DNA from: VRUE01 sp045805805
Lineage (GTDB): Bacteria; Actinomycetota; Thermoleophilia; Solirubrobacterales; 70-9
Direction: 5' to 3'
Assembly: GCA_045805805.1 (NCBI GenBank)
Contig: JBJMKO010000102.1
Location: forward strand, 7,883 to 71,882
DNA: 64,000 bases
In this document: positions 16,306-24,083 of the stretch, piece by piece
Layout: each line of letters opens with the position of its first letter
How positions within the stretch are numbered: the stretch's first letter is position 1
Made by a program: the position numbers and the translations under genes
Notes under the pieces: generated by a model
The model's input: the letters and a program-made list of their open reading frames with translations, nothing else
What the model was told of the DNA's origin: nothing
Databases searched by the model: none

Positions 16306-17559
16306 ATGGCTTCCAAGCGGCAGATATTCGTCGGCGGGGTGCCGATCGGCGGCGGCGCCCCGGTCGTCGTGCAGACGATGACCAAGACCGAGACCGCCAA
16401 CCTGGCGGCGACGATGGAGCAGATCCGCAAGGTCGCCGATGCCGGGGCCGACATCGTGCGGGTCGCGGTGCCGCGCGACGAGGACGTCGAGGCGCTGAAG
16501 ACGATCGTCAAGGAGTCGCCGATCCCGGTGATCGCCGACATCCACTTCAACCACACGCTGGCGCTGAAGGCAATCGACGCCGGCGCGCACTGCATCCGGC
16601 TCAACCCGGGCAACATCGGCGGGCGGGAGAAGGTCGCCGAGGTGGCCGAGAGGGCGACCGCGGCCGGTGTGCCGATGCGGATCGGGGTCAACTCCGGCTC
16701 GCTGCCCAAGCACCTGCACGCGCTCGAGCGCGAGAGCCCGGTCGAGGCGCTGGTTGCCGCCGCGGTCGAGTTCGTCGAGCTGATGGAGGGCCTCGAGTTC
16801 GAGAACTTCAAGGTCTCGATCAAGTCGACCAACGTGCCCAACACGATCGCGGCCAACCGCCTGCTCTCCGAGAAGATCCCCTACCCGCTGCACCTCGGCA
16901 TCACCGAGGCGGGGACGAAGTGGGCGGGCTCGCTCAAGTCCTCTGTCGGCCTCGGCACGCTGCTGGCCGACGGGATCGGCGACACGATCCGGATCAGCCT
17001 CTCGACCTTCCACGCCGAGGAGGAGGTCAAGGTCGCCTGGGAGATCCTCAAGGCACTGCAGCTGCGCGAGCGCGGCCCGGTGCTGATCGCCTGCCCGACC
17101 TGTGGTCGCCTGCAGTTCGACATGGACTCGGTCGTCGCCGAGATCGAGCAGCGGCTGGAAGGCTACGCCGAGCCGATCGAGGTGGCCGTGCTCGGCTGCG
17201 CCGTGAACGGCATCGGCGAGGCCTCGCACGCCGACTTCGGCATCGCCGGCGCCAAGAACGAGGGCCTGATCTATGCCCACGGCAAGCCGCTGCGCAAGGT
17301 CCCGCAGGCCACTCTCGTCGACGCCCTGTTCGAGGAGATCGACAAGTCGCTGGATCGGGGCGGGGTCGAGTTCGACGAGGACGAGTCACGCAAGGGTGCG
17401 GCGTGGCTGGCGAAGATCGAGGCGGAAAACGCGGGGGAGCTGACGCCGGAGAAGATTGCTCGGATGGAGCACGAGGCGGCGAAAGCGGGGGAGTCCGACA
17501 AGGTTTTGTTGGACGAGGAGGTTTCTCCTACCGTCGGGCGCCGATTCACCAGGGCCTGA
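16306..17559 (+). CDS. ispG: 4-hydroxy-3-methylbut-2-en-1-yl diphosphate synthase
   Basis: 417 aa. TIM barrel with VGGVPIGGGAPVVVQTMTK, DIVRVAVPRDEDV, IADIHFNHTLAL, LNPGNIGG and RIGVNSGSL. The C-terminal Fe4S4 domain has CPTCGR, CAVNGIGE and the downstream Glu. It converts MEcPP to HMBPP in the MEP pathway, together with dxr in this window. ATG 16306 is chosen because the conserved protein starts there. A tail of about 45 residues after the Fe-S domain is charged and poorly conserved. Confidence 0.95.
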   Translation: MASKRQIFVGGVPIGGGAPVVVQTMTKTETANLAATMEQIRKVADAGADIVRVAVPRDEDVEALKTIVKESPIPVIADIHFNHTLALKAIDAGAHCIRLNPGNIGGREKVAEVAERATAAGVPMRIGVNSGSLPKHLHALERESPVEALVAAAVEFVELMEGLEFENFKVSIKSTNVPNTIAANRLLSEKIPYPLHLGITEAGTKWAGSLKSSVGLGTLLADGIGDTIRISLSTFHAEEEVKVAWEILKALQLRERGPVLIACPTCGRLQFDMDSVVAEIEQRLEGYAEPIEVAVLGCAVNGIGEASHADFGIAGAKNEGLIYAHGKPLRKVPQATLVDALFEEIDKSLDRGGVEFDEDESRKGAAWLAKIEAENAGELTPEKIARMEHEAAKAGESDKVLLDEEVSPTVGRRFTRA

Positions 17560-17566
17560 CGTCGTT

Positions 17567-17660
17567 GGCGCGGCGGGTCCTGTCACCGAATGGGGCCCAC
17601 CACCCCTGCGGTAGCTAAAGCTTCCTCGGGGTGGTCCCCCCATTCGGCGCCACCCCCCGC
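17567..17660. repeat. Family B inverted repeat, copy 3
   Basis: Lies between ispG and proS. It is the reference copy for the family: GGCGGGTCCTGTCACCGAAT, GGGGCCCACCACCCCTGCGG, TAGCTAAAGCTTCCTCGGGG, TGGTCCCCCCATTCGGCGCC. The arms CCGAATGGGG and CCCCATTCGG are self-complementary. The copies at 4956-5040 and inside rpsB share the conserved blocks. Confidence 0.8.
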
Positions 17661-17737
17661 GAGGAACGGTTGGAGGTAGACGGCGCTCCTCTGTTGGGGG
17701 TTGAGCTTCCTGGTCCCGGGGCGGGTAGGTTTCCCCC

Positions 17738-19426
17738 GTGACTCGCCTTAGCCAAGCTTTTTTGCCGACTTTGAAGGACGCGCCTGCTGATGCTGAGGCG
17801 CTGTCGCACAAGTTGATGGTGCGGGCTGGGTTGATTCGGCAGGTTGGGGCGGGACTTTGGTCTTACTTGCCGGCGGGGTGGAGGGTTCACCGGAAGGTCG
17901 AAGCCATTCTGCGGGAGGAGATGGAGGGGATCGGGGCTCAGGAGATGCTGATGCCGGTTCTGCAGCCCTCCGAGGCCTGGGAGAAGACCGGGCGGTACTC
18001 GATCGATGAGCTGTTCAAGCTGGAGGATCGGAAGGGGGCGCCGATGGTGCTGGCGATGACGCACGAGGAGTGCGTGACCCAGCATGTGGCGCGGGAGGTG
18101 CGGTCCTACCGGGACCTGCCCCTGATGCTCTTCCACATCCAGACCAAGGAGCGCGACGAGCCGCGGCCGCGGGCCGGGGTGCTGCGCACCCGCGAGTTCA
18201 CGATGAAGGACGCCTACTCCTTCGACCGCGACGAGGAGGGGCTCGCACGGTCCTATGAGCTGCAGAGTGAGGCCTACACGCGGATCTTCGAGCGCAGCGG
18301 TTTGCGCTGGTACCGGGTCGAGTCCGACGTCGGGATGATGGGTGGCTCCGGCGCTCACGAGTACATGGCTCCGTGTGCCGCCGGTGAGAATGAAGTGGCG
18401 CTGGCGCCGGGCTATGCCGCCAACGTCGAGATCGCCTCGGCGCAGGCGCAATCGGTTGAGCTGCCTCCCCCGCTCGACGCGCCGGAGCGGGTCTCGACAC
18501 CGGGTCTGACCACGGTCGAGGAGGTCTCGGGCGCGCTCGGCCTTCCGCCCGCAGCCCTGATCAAGGCGATGCCGATCGTCGTCGAGGGCCGTGGCCTGGT
18601 GCTGGTTCTCCTCCGTGGCGATCACCGCCTCAACGAGATCAAGCTGCGCAACGGCATGAAGGCCGACTTCCGAAAGGCCCGGCCCGAGGAGATCGAAGCG
18701 GAGCTGGGCCCCGTGGGCTACATCGGCCCGGTCGGCTCGAACCTGCCGATCGTCAAGGACGCCGCGATCATTGGCGACTCCTACGTCTGCGGCGCCAACG
18801 AGCCCGACGCCCACCTGCGCGGCGTCGACCCCGCTCGGGACTTCGAGGCCTACGAGATGGACGTGCGCAAGGTCGAGGCCGGCGATACCGCTCCCGGCGG
18901 GGGCGTAATCGAGATCGAGCCGGCGATCGAGGTCGGCAACATCTTCAAGCTCGGCACCCGCTACTCGGAGCCGCTCGGCGCCACCTTCCTCGACGAGTCC
19001 GGGACCGAGCGGCCGATCGTGATGGGCAGCTACGGAATCGGGCCGGCGCGGATCGCCGCGGCGGCGATCGAGCAGGGCGCCGACGAGCGCGGCATCGTCT
19101 GGCCGCGTGCCCTGGCGCCCTGGCAGGTCCACCTCGTCTCGCTGGCCAAGGCGGGCGAGGAGGAGCGCCGCGCGGCGGACGAGCTGTACGAGGAGCTCTC
19201 CGGCGCCGGTGTCGAGACCCTCTACGACGAGCGCGACGCCGGGGCGGGGGAGAAGCTGACCGACGCCGAGCTGCTCGGCTGCCCGCTGCGGATCGTCGTC
19301 GGTCGCCGCGGCCTCGCCGAGGGCGTGGTCGAGGCGAGCGAGCGCGCCGGCGGCGCCGAGCACAAGCTGCCCGTCGGGGAGGCGGCCGCCCAGGCCCAGG
19401 CCCTCCTCCAGGGCATCGATGGCTGA
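17738..19426 (+). CDS. proS: Prolyl-tRNA synthetase (bacterial type)
   Basis: 562 aa class II synthetase. Motif 1 region LIRQVGAGLWSYLPAGWRV, then THEECVTQHVAREVRSY, QTKERDEPRPRAGVLRTREFTMKDAYSFD (motif 2), an inserted editing (INS) domain at about 225-380, motif 3 VMGSYGIGPARI and an anticodon-binding domain from about 450. GTG 17738 gives the expected N-terminus. Only a weak Shine-Dalgarno is visible. The last codons overlap the next gene by 8 bp. Confidence 0.95.
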   Translation: MTRLSQAFLPTLKDAPADAEALSHKLMVRAGLIRQVGAGLWSYLPAGWRVHRKVEAILREEMEGIGAQEMLMPVLQPSEAWEKTGRYSIDELFKLEDRKGAPMVLAMTHEECVTQHVAREVRSYRDLPLMLFHIQTKERDEPRPRAGVLRTREFTMKDAYSFDRDEEGLARSYELQSEAYTRIFERSGLRWYRVESDVGMMGGSGAHEYMAPCAAGENEVALAPGYAANVEIASAQAQSVELPPPLDAPERVSTPGLTTVEEVSGALGLPPAALIKAMPIVVEGRGLVLVLLRGDHRLNEIKLRNGMKADFRKARPEEIEAELGPVGYIGPVGSNLPIVKDAAIIGDSYVCGANEPDAHLRGVDPARDFEAYEMDVRKVEAGDTAPGGGVIEIEPAIEVGNIFKLGTRYSEPLGATFLDESGTERPIVMGSYGIGPARIAAAAIEQGADERGIVWPRALAPWQVHLVSLAKAGEEERRAADELYEELSGAGVETLYDERDAGAGEKLTDAELLGCPLRIVVGRRGLAEGVVEASERAGGAEHKLPVGEAAAQAQALLQGIDG

Positions 19427-20054
19427 CACTGCCCCCTTCGGTCGCGGCCGCGTGCGCCGCCTCTTCGGCCTCGACCGCAGTGGCCTGCCGCCGCGCCAGA
19501 CGCAGAAAGGCGAACCGCTCAACCCCTGGACGCTTCCCAACCTGGTCTGTTACGTGCGCCTCGCCGCGCTACCGCTCTTCCTCTGGCTCGCCTTCGAATC
19601 GGGCGACGGGCGCAGCGCCACGGCGGCGATCGTCTTCTGGCTGATCGCCGCCGGCGACTATCTCGACGGCTTCCTCGCCCGCGTCACCGGCCAGTACAGC
19701 CGCCTCGGCTCCATCCTCGACCCGCTCGTCGACCGCCTCACGATTCTCTCCGGCGCCGTCGTCTGCTGGCACTTCGAGCTGCTGCCGCGCTGGGCACTGG
19801 CGCTGCTCGCGATGCGCGAGCTGGCGATGCTCGCTCTCGCTCAATACGGCCTGCGCCACGGCGTCGAGATCCGCGTCAACTGGCCGGGCCGGATCTCGGT
19901 CTTCCCGATCATGGGCGGGATCTTCTTCGCGATGGTCTTCGCCGGCTGGGTCCCAGCCGCCCTCCTAATCATGGGACTGGCCCTGGCAATAGTCGCCACA
20001 GCCCTCTACGCCCGCGCCGGCATCCGCGAAGTGCGCCAGGCCCAGGCCACCTGA
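19419..20054 (+). CDS. CDP-alcohol phosphatidyltransferase (PgsA-like)
   Basis: 211 aa with several membrane segments. The CDP-alcohol motif D-x2-DG-x2-AR-x8-G-x3-D-x3-D is present: DYLDGFLARVTGQYSRLGS followed by ILDPLVDR. Substrate (glycerol phosphate or inositol phosphate) cannot be decided from the motif; position next to cdsA products suggests phospholipid head-group transfer. A basic N-terminal extension of about 40 aa precedes the first membrane segment. It starts inside the proS 3' end. Confidence 0.88.
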   Translation: MADTAPFGRGRVRRLFGLDRSGLPPRQTQKGEPLNPWTLPNLVCYVRLAALPLFLWLAFESGDGRSATAAIVFWLIAAGDYLDGFLARVTGQYSRLGSILDPLVDRLTILSGAVVCWHFELLPRWALALLAMRELAMLALAQYGLRHGVEIRVNWPGRISVFPIMGGIFFAMVFAGWVPAALLIMGLALAIVATALYARAGIREVRQAQAT

Positions 20055-20058
20055 TCGC

Positions 20059-20104
20059 TGACTTCGTGTTTATGCGCCCTATTGGGCACCTAAACACGAA
20101 GTCA
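20059..20104. repeat. Inverted repeat, TGACTTCG type
   Basis: TGACTTCGTGTTTATG...TAAACACGAAGTCA around GCGCC-CTATT-GGGC, directly after the phosphatidyltransferase gene. Similar hairpins with TGACTTCG(CC)TTTA are at 35686-35731 and, degenerate, at 27316-27359. It may act as a terminator despite having no T-run. Confidence 0.7.
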
Positions 20105-20138
20105 GCCGGTGCAAGAGGGCGCTCAGACTGAGGGAACC

Positions 20139-20179
20139 TTCAACCTTCGGTTGAACCTTGGGGTGGGGCGTCCTATAAT
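20139..20179 (+). promoter_or_regulatory. Promoter with overlapping operator for the RsiG-FHA-MerR operon
   Basis: TTGAAC (20151-20156) and TATAAT (20174-20179) are 17 bp apart, close to the sigma70-type consensus. The inverted repeat TTCAACC-TTC-GGTTGAA (20139-20155) overlaps the -35 box. This would let a dimeric regulator block or modulate RNA polymerase; the MerR protein encoded by the third gene of the operon is the obvious candidate (inference). Confidence 0.7.
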
Positions 20180-20227
20180 CGTCTGACCAGGCCGTGGCTT
20201 GGCCGAGACAAGCTAACAAGGAGCGAG

Positions 20228-20494
20228 ATGGAGGACACATTTCCCGATCTCGGTTCCCTCAGCGACGAAGAGCTGAAGGACCTGATCGACAAGCTGACGC
20301 AGGAGGAGAACGAGATCTCCTACAAACGGCGCGTCCTGCATGGCAAGATCGACATCCTCCGGGCCGAGCTGGTCAACCGGCTGCGGCAGAAGCGCGAGCG
20401 TGGCGACTCGCTCTTCTCCGGTGACGACGTGGCCCAGCTGACCGAGATCCTGGCCGGCAAGGCGCAGCCACCCGAGGACGAGTCCGCCGCCTAG
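20228..20494 (+). CDS. RsiG-like protein with a c-di-GMP-binding-type helix motif
   Basis: 88 aa, mostly helical coiled coil. The helix ENEISYKRRVLHGKID fits the RsiG signature E-x3-S-x2-R-x3-Q-x3-D, except that His replaces the Gln. RsiG in Streptomyces is a c-di-GMP-dependent anti-sigma factor for WhiG; early-branching actinobacterial relatives have one motif per chain and dimerise (established family knowledge). First gene of an operon with FHA and MerR genes, with a strong promoter upstream. The cognate sigma factor is not in this window. Confidence 0.75.
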   Translation: MEDTFPDLGSLSDEELKDLIDKLTQEENEISYKRRVLHGKIDILRAELVNRLRQKRERGDSLFSGDDVAQLTEILAGKAQPPEDESAA

Positions 20495-20506
20495 CGGGAG
20501 AGCTCG

Positions 20507-20989
20507 ATGGCGGTCCACTGTCCCGAATGCGGCTTCGTCAACCCCGAGGGCGCGAACTACTGCCAGAAGTGCGGCGCCTACCTCGGCGGCCCCGCTGAGG
20601 GCGGCGAGGGCGGCGAGGAGCCGACGACGATGACCTACACCGTCGACGACACCGGTGAGATGCAGCCGGTCGACCTCGACGAGACGATCGAGCGCAGCGG
20701 CGCGGCACTGGTGATCCGCGCCGGCGGCGGCCGGGCGGGGGAGAGCTTTGCGCTCGACGATGACCGGGTCAGCATCGGCCGCAGCCCCGACGCGGGGGTG
20801 TTCCTCGATGACGTAACCGTTTCCCGCAACCACGCCCTGCTGGTGCGGCGCCGCGATGGCCTCTACATCGACGACCTCGGCTCGCTCAACGGCACCTACG
20901 TGAACCGGCGGCGGATCGAGTCCCATCGGCTCGCCGACGGCGATGAGATCCAGGTCGGCAAGTACAAGCTCAGCTACCTGGAGAAGTAG
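20507..20989 (+). CDS. Zinc-ribbon plus FHA-domain protein (GarA/OdhI-like)
   Basis: 160 aa. N-terminal zinc ribbon HCPECGFVNPEGANYCQKCG, an acidic/Thr-rich segment with ETIERSG, and a C-terminal FHA domain (about 70-158) with VSIGRSPDAGVFLDDVTVSRNHALL and GSLNGTYVNRRRI. FHA domains bind phosphothreonine; GarA-type proteins are phosphorylated by Ser/Thr kinases and control central metabolism. The TTMTY stretch ahead of the FHA domain could be the regulatory phosphosite. It is followed 10 bp later by the MerR gene, matching the garA-ftsR order. Confidence 0.88.
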   Translation: MAVHCPECGFVNPEGANYCQKCGAYLGGPAEGGEGGEEPTTMTYTVDDTGEMQPVDLDETIERSGAALVIRAGGGRAGESFALDDDRVSIGRSPDAGVFLDDVTVSRNHALLVRRRDGLYIDDLGSLNGTYVNRRRIESHRLADGDEIQVGKYKLSYLEK

Positions 20990-20998
20990 GCGACTCAG

Positions 20999-21742
20999 GT
21001 GGCGATCTCCGAGCAGCAGGCCCGCCAGCGGGATTCGCGCCCCCGCAAGGCGCTGACGATCGGCGCCGTCTGCAAGATCCTGCAGAGCGAGTTCGACGAC
21101 GTCTCGATCTCGAAGATCCGCTACCTCGAGGACCAGAAGCTCTTGACACCGCGGCGCACCCCCGGTGGCTACCGCCTCTACAGCCAAGCTGACGTCGAAC
21201 GCCTGCGCACGATCCTGCGCCTGCAGCGCGACGAGTTCCTGCCCCTGCGGGTGATCCGCCAGGAGCTGGCGGCGGGCGGCGACATCCTCTCCGCGGCGGG
21301 CGGGGCTGACAAACGCCCCTCCGGGGGCGCCGTGCGGCGGGCGATCCTGGTCAGCACCTCACGCGCCTACCTCACCCTGGAAGAGGTGGTCGAGGAGACC
21401 GGTGCCCGCGAGGAGCTGATCGCCGAGCTGGAGAACTTCGGCATCGTGCAGCCGGAGAAGCGCGAGGGCAAGACCGTCTACGACGAGACCGACCGCGAAA
21501 TCATCCGCTCCGCCAACGAGCTCTCGCGGGTCGGGGTCGGCGCCCGCAACCTGCGTGTTTTCCGCTCCTCGGCGGACCGCGAGGCGAACCTGCTGGAAGC
21601 CCTGCTCGGGCCGTCGCTGCGCTCGCGCAACCCCGACCGCCGCAAGGAGGCGCTGGAGAGCCTGGAGAGCCTGGCGGCGACGGTCAGCCACCTCAAGCAT
21701 CTGCTGCTGGTGAGGGACCTCAGGCGACTTGCCGGTGACTAG
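20999..21742 (+). CDS. MerR-family regulator, FtsR-like
   Basis: 247 aa. N-terminal winged helix: LTIGAVCKILQSEFDDVSISKIRYLEDQKLLTP and GGYRLYSQADVERL. The C-terminal part is helical and ends with VSHLKHLLLVRDLRRL. The order FHA then MerR corresponds to the garA-Rv1828/FtsR locus of mycobacteria and corynebacteria, where the MerR protein regulates division genes. GTG start, 10 bp after the FHA gene. The palindrome at 20139-20155 upstream of the operon is a candidate binding site. Confidence 0.88.
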   Translation: MAISEQQARQRDSRPRKALTIGAVCKILQSEFDDVSISKIRYLEDQKLLTPRRTPGGYRLYSQADVERLRTILRLQRDEFLPLRVIRQELAAGGDILSAAGGADKRPSGGAVRRAILVSTSRAYLTLEEVVEETGAREELIAELENFGIVQPEKREGKTVYDETDREIIRSANELSRVGVGARNLRVFRSSADREANLLEALLGPSLRSRNPDRRKEALESLESLAATVSHLKHLLLVRDLRRLAGD

Positions 21743-21859
21743 GGGCCCATCCCGGCAGGGGTTCCGCTTAACTTTTTCGGTGGGGCGACGCAGGGCTTGG
21801 CGCCTCGATGCGAATCGACGAAAAAGTACAAGACGCTCCACCCCTGTCGGGACAGGCCC
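21743..21859. repeat. Family A inverted repeat, copy 3 (reverse orientation)
   Basis: Contains the reverse complement of the copy 1 and 2 blocks: CCCGGCAGGGGTTCCGCTTA, ACTTTTTCG, then CGAAAAAGTACAAGACG and CTCCACCCCTGTCGGG. The spacing is as in the other copies and the centre is variable. Confidence 0.85.
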
Positions 21860-21871
21860 TGGAGCGTGGCG

Positions 21872-22318
21872 ATGCCACGGGTGACTCGCCGACGCAAGGT
21901 TGGGGCGACGACCGCTGCGGTTTGGGAGCTTGTTTCCGACCCCTACAACCTGCCGCGCTGGTGGCCGCGGACGCAGCGGGTGGAGAGCGTCGAGGGGGAG
22001 GGGGCCGGGGCGCAGTGGACGAAGGTGCTGGGCACTGCCGAGGGGCGCGGCGTCCGGGCCGACTTCCGTTGCACGGATGCGATCGAGGGCGAGCGCTTCT
22101 CCTGGGAGCAGCTGATCCCCGGAACTCCGTTCGAACGACACCTGCGCCGCTACGAGGTCGAGATCGTCCTGGCGGAGACAGATGGCGGCACCGTCGTCAG
22201 CCTCGGTGCGAGCCAGACCCTGCGCGGCCTCTCGCGCCTTGGCTCGCCGATGATGCGCCGCGGTCAGGGCGCGCTGCTCGACGAAGCCCTGGACGGGATC
22301 GAGCGGGCGCTGCTGTGA
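21872..22318 (+). CDS. SRPBCC (START/Bet v1-like) family protein
   Basis: 148 aa. Helix-grip pattern of polyketide cyclase-like/SRPBCC proteins: VTRRRKVGATTAAVWELVSDPYNLPRWWPRTQRVES at the start, a central ERFSWEQL sheet and a long C-terminal helix with MMRRGQGALLDEALDGIERALL. These fold around hydrophobic ligands; the ligand is unknown here. ATG 21872 is chosen since the repeat lies just upstream. The AGPS-like gene follows after 73 bp. Confidence 0.75.
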   Translation: MPRVTRRRKVGATTAAVWELVSDPYNLPRWWPRTQRVESVEGEGAGAQWTKVLGTAEGRGVRADFRCTDAIEGERFSWEQLIPGTPFERHLRRYEVEIVLAETDGGTVVSLGASQTLRGLSRLGSPMMRRGQGALLDEALDGIERALL

Positions 22319-22391
22319 GCGCCCCAATCGTCACGGTTATCGCCGGTGATGCGAATCCGTGGCGATTGGGGGGCGAACGAGGGGTCGTCCT

Positions 22392-24017
22392 ATGAAAGCG
22401 CCGCGCCGGGACTCGAAGTGGTGGGGGTGGGGCGACCCGGCGACCGAGCCCGAGTTGGATTCAGCGGCGCGCGGGGTCCTGCGCGAGCGCATCGGCGAGT
22501 TGCGTCCCTCGCCCCGTATGACCGAGCTGGATGGCTTCGCGCTGCCCTCGCCGGAGCCGCTGCCGCAGGCGCTGGTCGACGCGGTCGGCGAGGAGAACGT
22601 CTTCGCGGGGCCCGAGGACCGGGTCCGCCACGCGACCGGTTGTGGCTATGCCGATCTCGTCCGGTTGCGCTCGGGCCGGCTCGACTCGGCTCCCGACGCC
22701 GTGCTGCTGCCGGCGGACGCCGAGGCAGTGCGGCGGGCCCTCGACGCCTGCGCGGCCGAGGGCGTCGCCGTCGTCCCCTTCGGCGGGGGGACCAGCGTCG
22801 TCGGTGGGGTCGAGCCGTTGCGCGGCTCCCACGACCGCCTGGTCAGCCTCGACCTGGGGCGCCTTCGTGGCATCGAGGTCGACAGTCGCTCGCTCACGGC
22901 TCGTCTCGGCGCCGGCCTGCGCGGCCCGGAGGCGGAAGCAGAGCTGGCCAAGTACGGCGTCGTCCTCGGTCACTACCCCCAGTCCTTCGAGTACGCGACG
23001 ATCGGCGGCTTCGCCGCGACTCGTTCCGCCGGCCAGGCGTCGAGTGGCTACGGCCGCTTCGATTCCCTGGTCAGCTCGGTTCGTTTGATTGCCCCGGCGG
23101 GCGACCTTGGGACCCTGGAGACGCCGCACACCGCGGCCGGCCCTGCTCTCCGCGAGCTGGTGATCGGCTCGGAGGGGGCATTCGGGGTGATCCCGGATGT
23201 GACCGTGCGGGTGCGGCCGACGCCGCGCCGGCGCCGCTATGAGGCCTGGATGGCGGAGAGCTTCGACGCCGGGGCAGAGATCGTCCGTGTCCTTGCGCAG
23301 GGGCCCGGCCTGCCCGACGTGATCCGGGTCTCCGACGAGGAGGAGACCGAGGTCTCGCTTGCGCTTTCGGGCCCGCGCGGTATTGCCGGCAGCCTCTTCG
23401 GCGGCTACCTCGGCCTGCGCCGGCGGCGCGGCGGCTGTCTGGTTGTCGTCGGCTTCGAGGGCGATGAGGAGTCGGTGGCCCGGCGCCGGGCGCTGAGCGT
23501 GCGCGAGCTCCGCCGCGCCGGCGCCGCCTACCTCGGCCAGTCCGCCGGGCGCTCCTGGGAGCACGCCCGCTACCAGGGCCCCTACCTGCGCGACACGCTG
23601 ATGGGGATGGGGGCGATCGTGGAGACCCTGGAGACCTCGCACACTTGGAGCAAGCTCGGCCATCTGCATACGACAGTGGGCGCCGCGATCCGCGAGTCGC
23701 TTGCCGCCCAGGGCACGCCGGGGCTGGTCTTCTGTCACCTCTCCCACGCCTATGCCGACGGAGCCTCGCTCTACTTCACCTACATCGCTCGCGCCCACCA
23801 CGGAGAGGAGGTGGAGCAGTGGGGGCAGGTAAAGCGCGCCGCCTCAGAGGCCATCGTCGCCGCCGGCGCCACGATCACCCACCACCACGCCGTCGGCCGC
23901 GACCACGCCCCCTACATGAAGGCCGAGGTGGGTGGAACCGGCCTCGACGTGCTGCGCGCGGTCAAGGACCGCCTCGACCCAGCAGAGATCATGAACCCGG
24001 GAAAGCTTCTCGGCTGA
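22392..24017 (+). CDS. FAD-binding oxidase, alkyl-dihydroxyacetone-phosphate synthase-like
   Basis: 541 aa. N-terminal WWGWGDPA, then a PCMH-type FAD domain (VVPFGGGTSVVGGVEP, LGHYPQSFEYATIGGFAATRSAGQASSGYG, ELVIGSEGAFGVIPDVTVRV) and a C-terminal domain with HLSHAYADGASLYFTYI, ITHHHAVGRDHAPYM and LDPAEIMNPGKLLG. This is the AGPS layout: AGPS makes ether-lipid precursors by swapping acyl for alkyl on DHAP. A different substrate is possible. ATG 22392 keeps the WWGWG motif near residue 11. Confidence 0.88.
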   Translation: MKAPRRDSKWWGWGDPATEPELDSAARGVLRERIGELRPSPRMTELDGFALPSPEPLPQALVDAVGEENVFAGPEDRVRHATGCGYADLVRLRSGRLDSAPDAVLLPADAEAVRRALDACAAEGVAVVPFGGGTSVVGGVEPLRGSHDRLVSLDLGRLRGIEVDSRSLTARLGAGLRGPEAEAELAKYGVVLGHYPQSFEYATIGGFAATRSAGQASSGYGRFDSLVSSVRLIAPAGDLGTLETPHTAAGPALRELVIGSEGAFGVIPDVTVRVRPTPRRRRYEAWMAESFDAGAEIVRVLAQGPGLPDVIRVSDEEETEVSLALSGPRGIAGSLFGGYLGLRRRRGGCLVVVGFEGDEESVARRRALSVRELRRAGAAYLGQSAGRSWEHARYQGPYLRDTLMGMGAIVETLETSHTWSKLGHLHTTVGAAIRESLAAQGTPGLVFCHLSHAYADGASLYFTYIARAHHGEEVEQWGQVKRAASEAIVAAGATITHHHAVGRDHAPYMKAEVGGTGLDVLRAVKDRLDPAEIMNPGKLLG

Positions 24018-24077
24018 CCTGATGCGTGCTCCCTTTGGTGCGTATACGAGCCCAAACGGAGCACGGAACAGATCAGG
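24018..24077. repeat. Imperfect inverted repeat between convergent genes
   Basis: CCTGAT-CGTGCTCC-TTTGG pairs with CCAAACGGAGCACG-GATCAGG. It lies between the stop codons of the AGPS-like gene and the convergent membrane-protein gene, as expected for a bidirectional terminator, but has no T-tract. Confidence 0.6.
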
Positions 24078-24083
24078 GACGGG

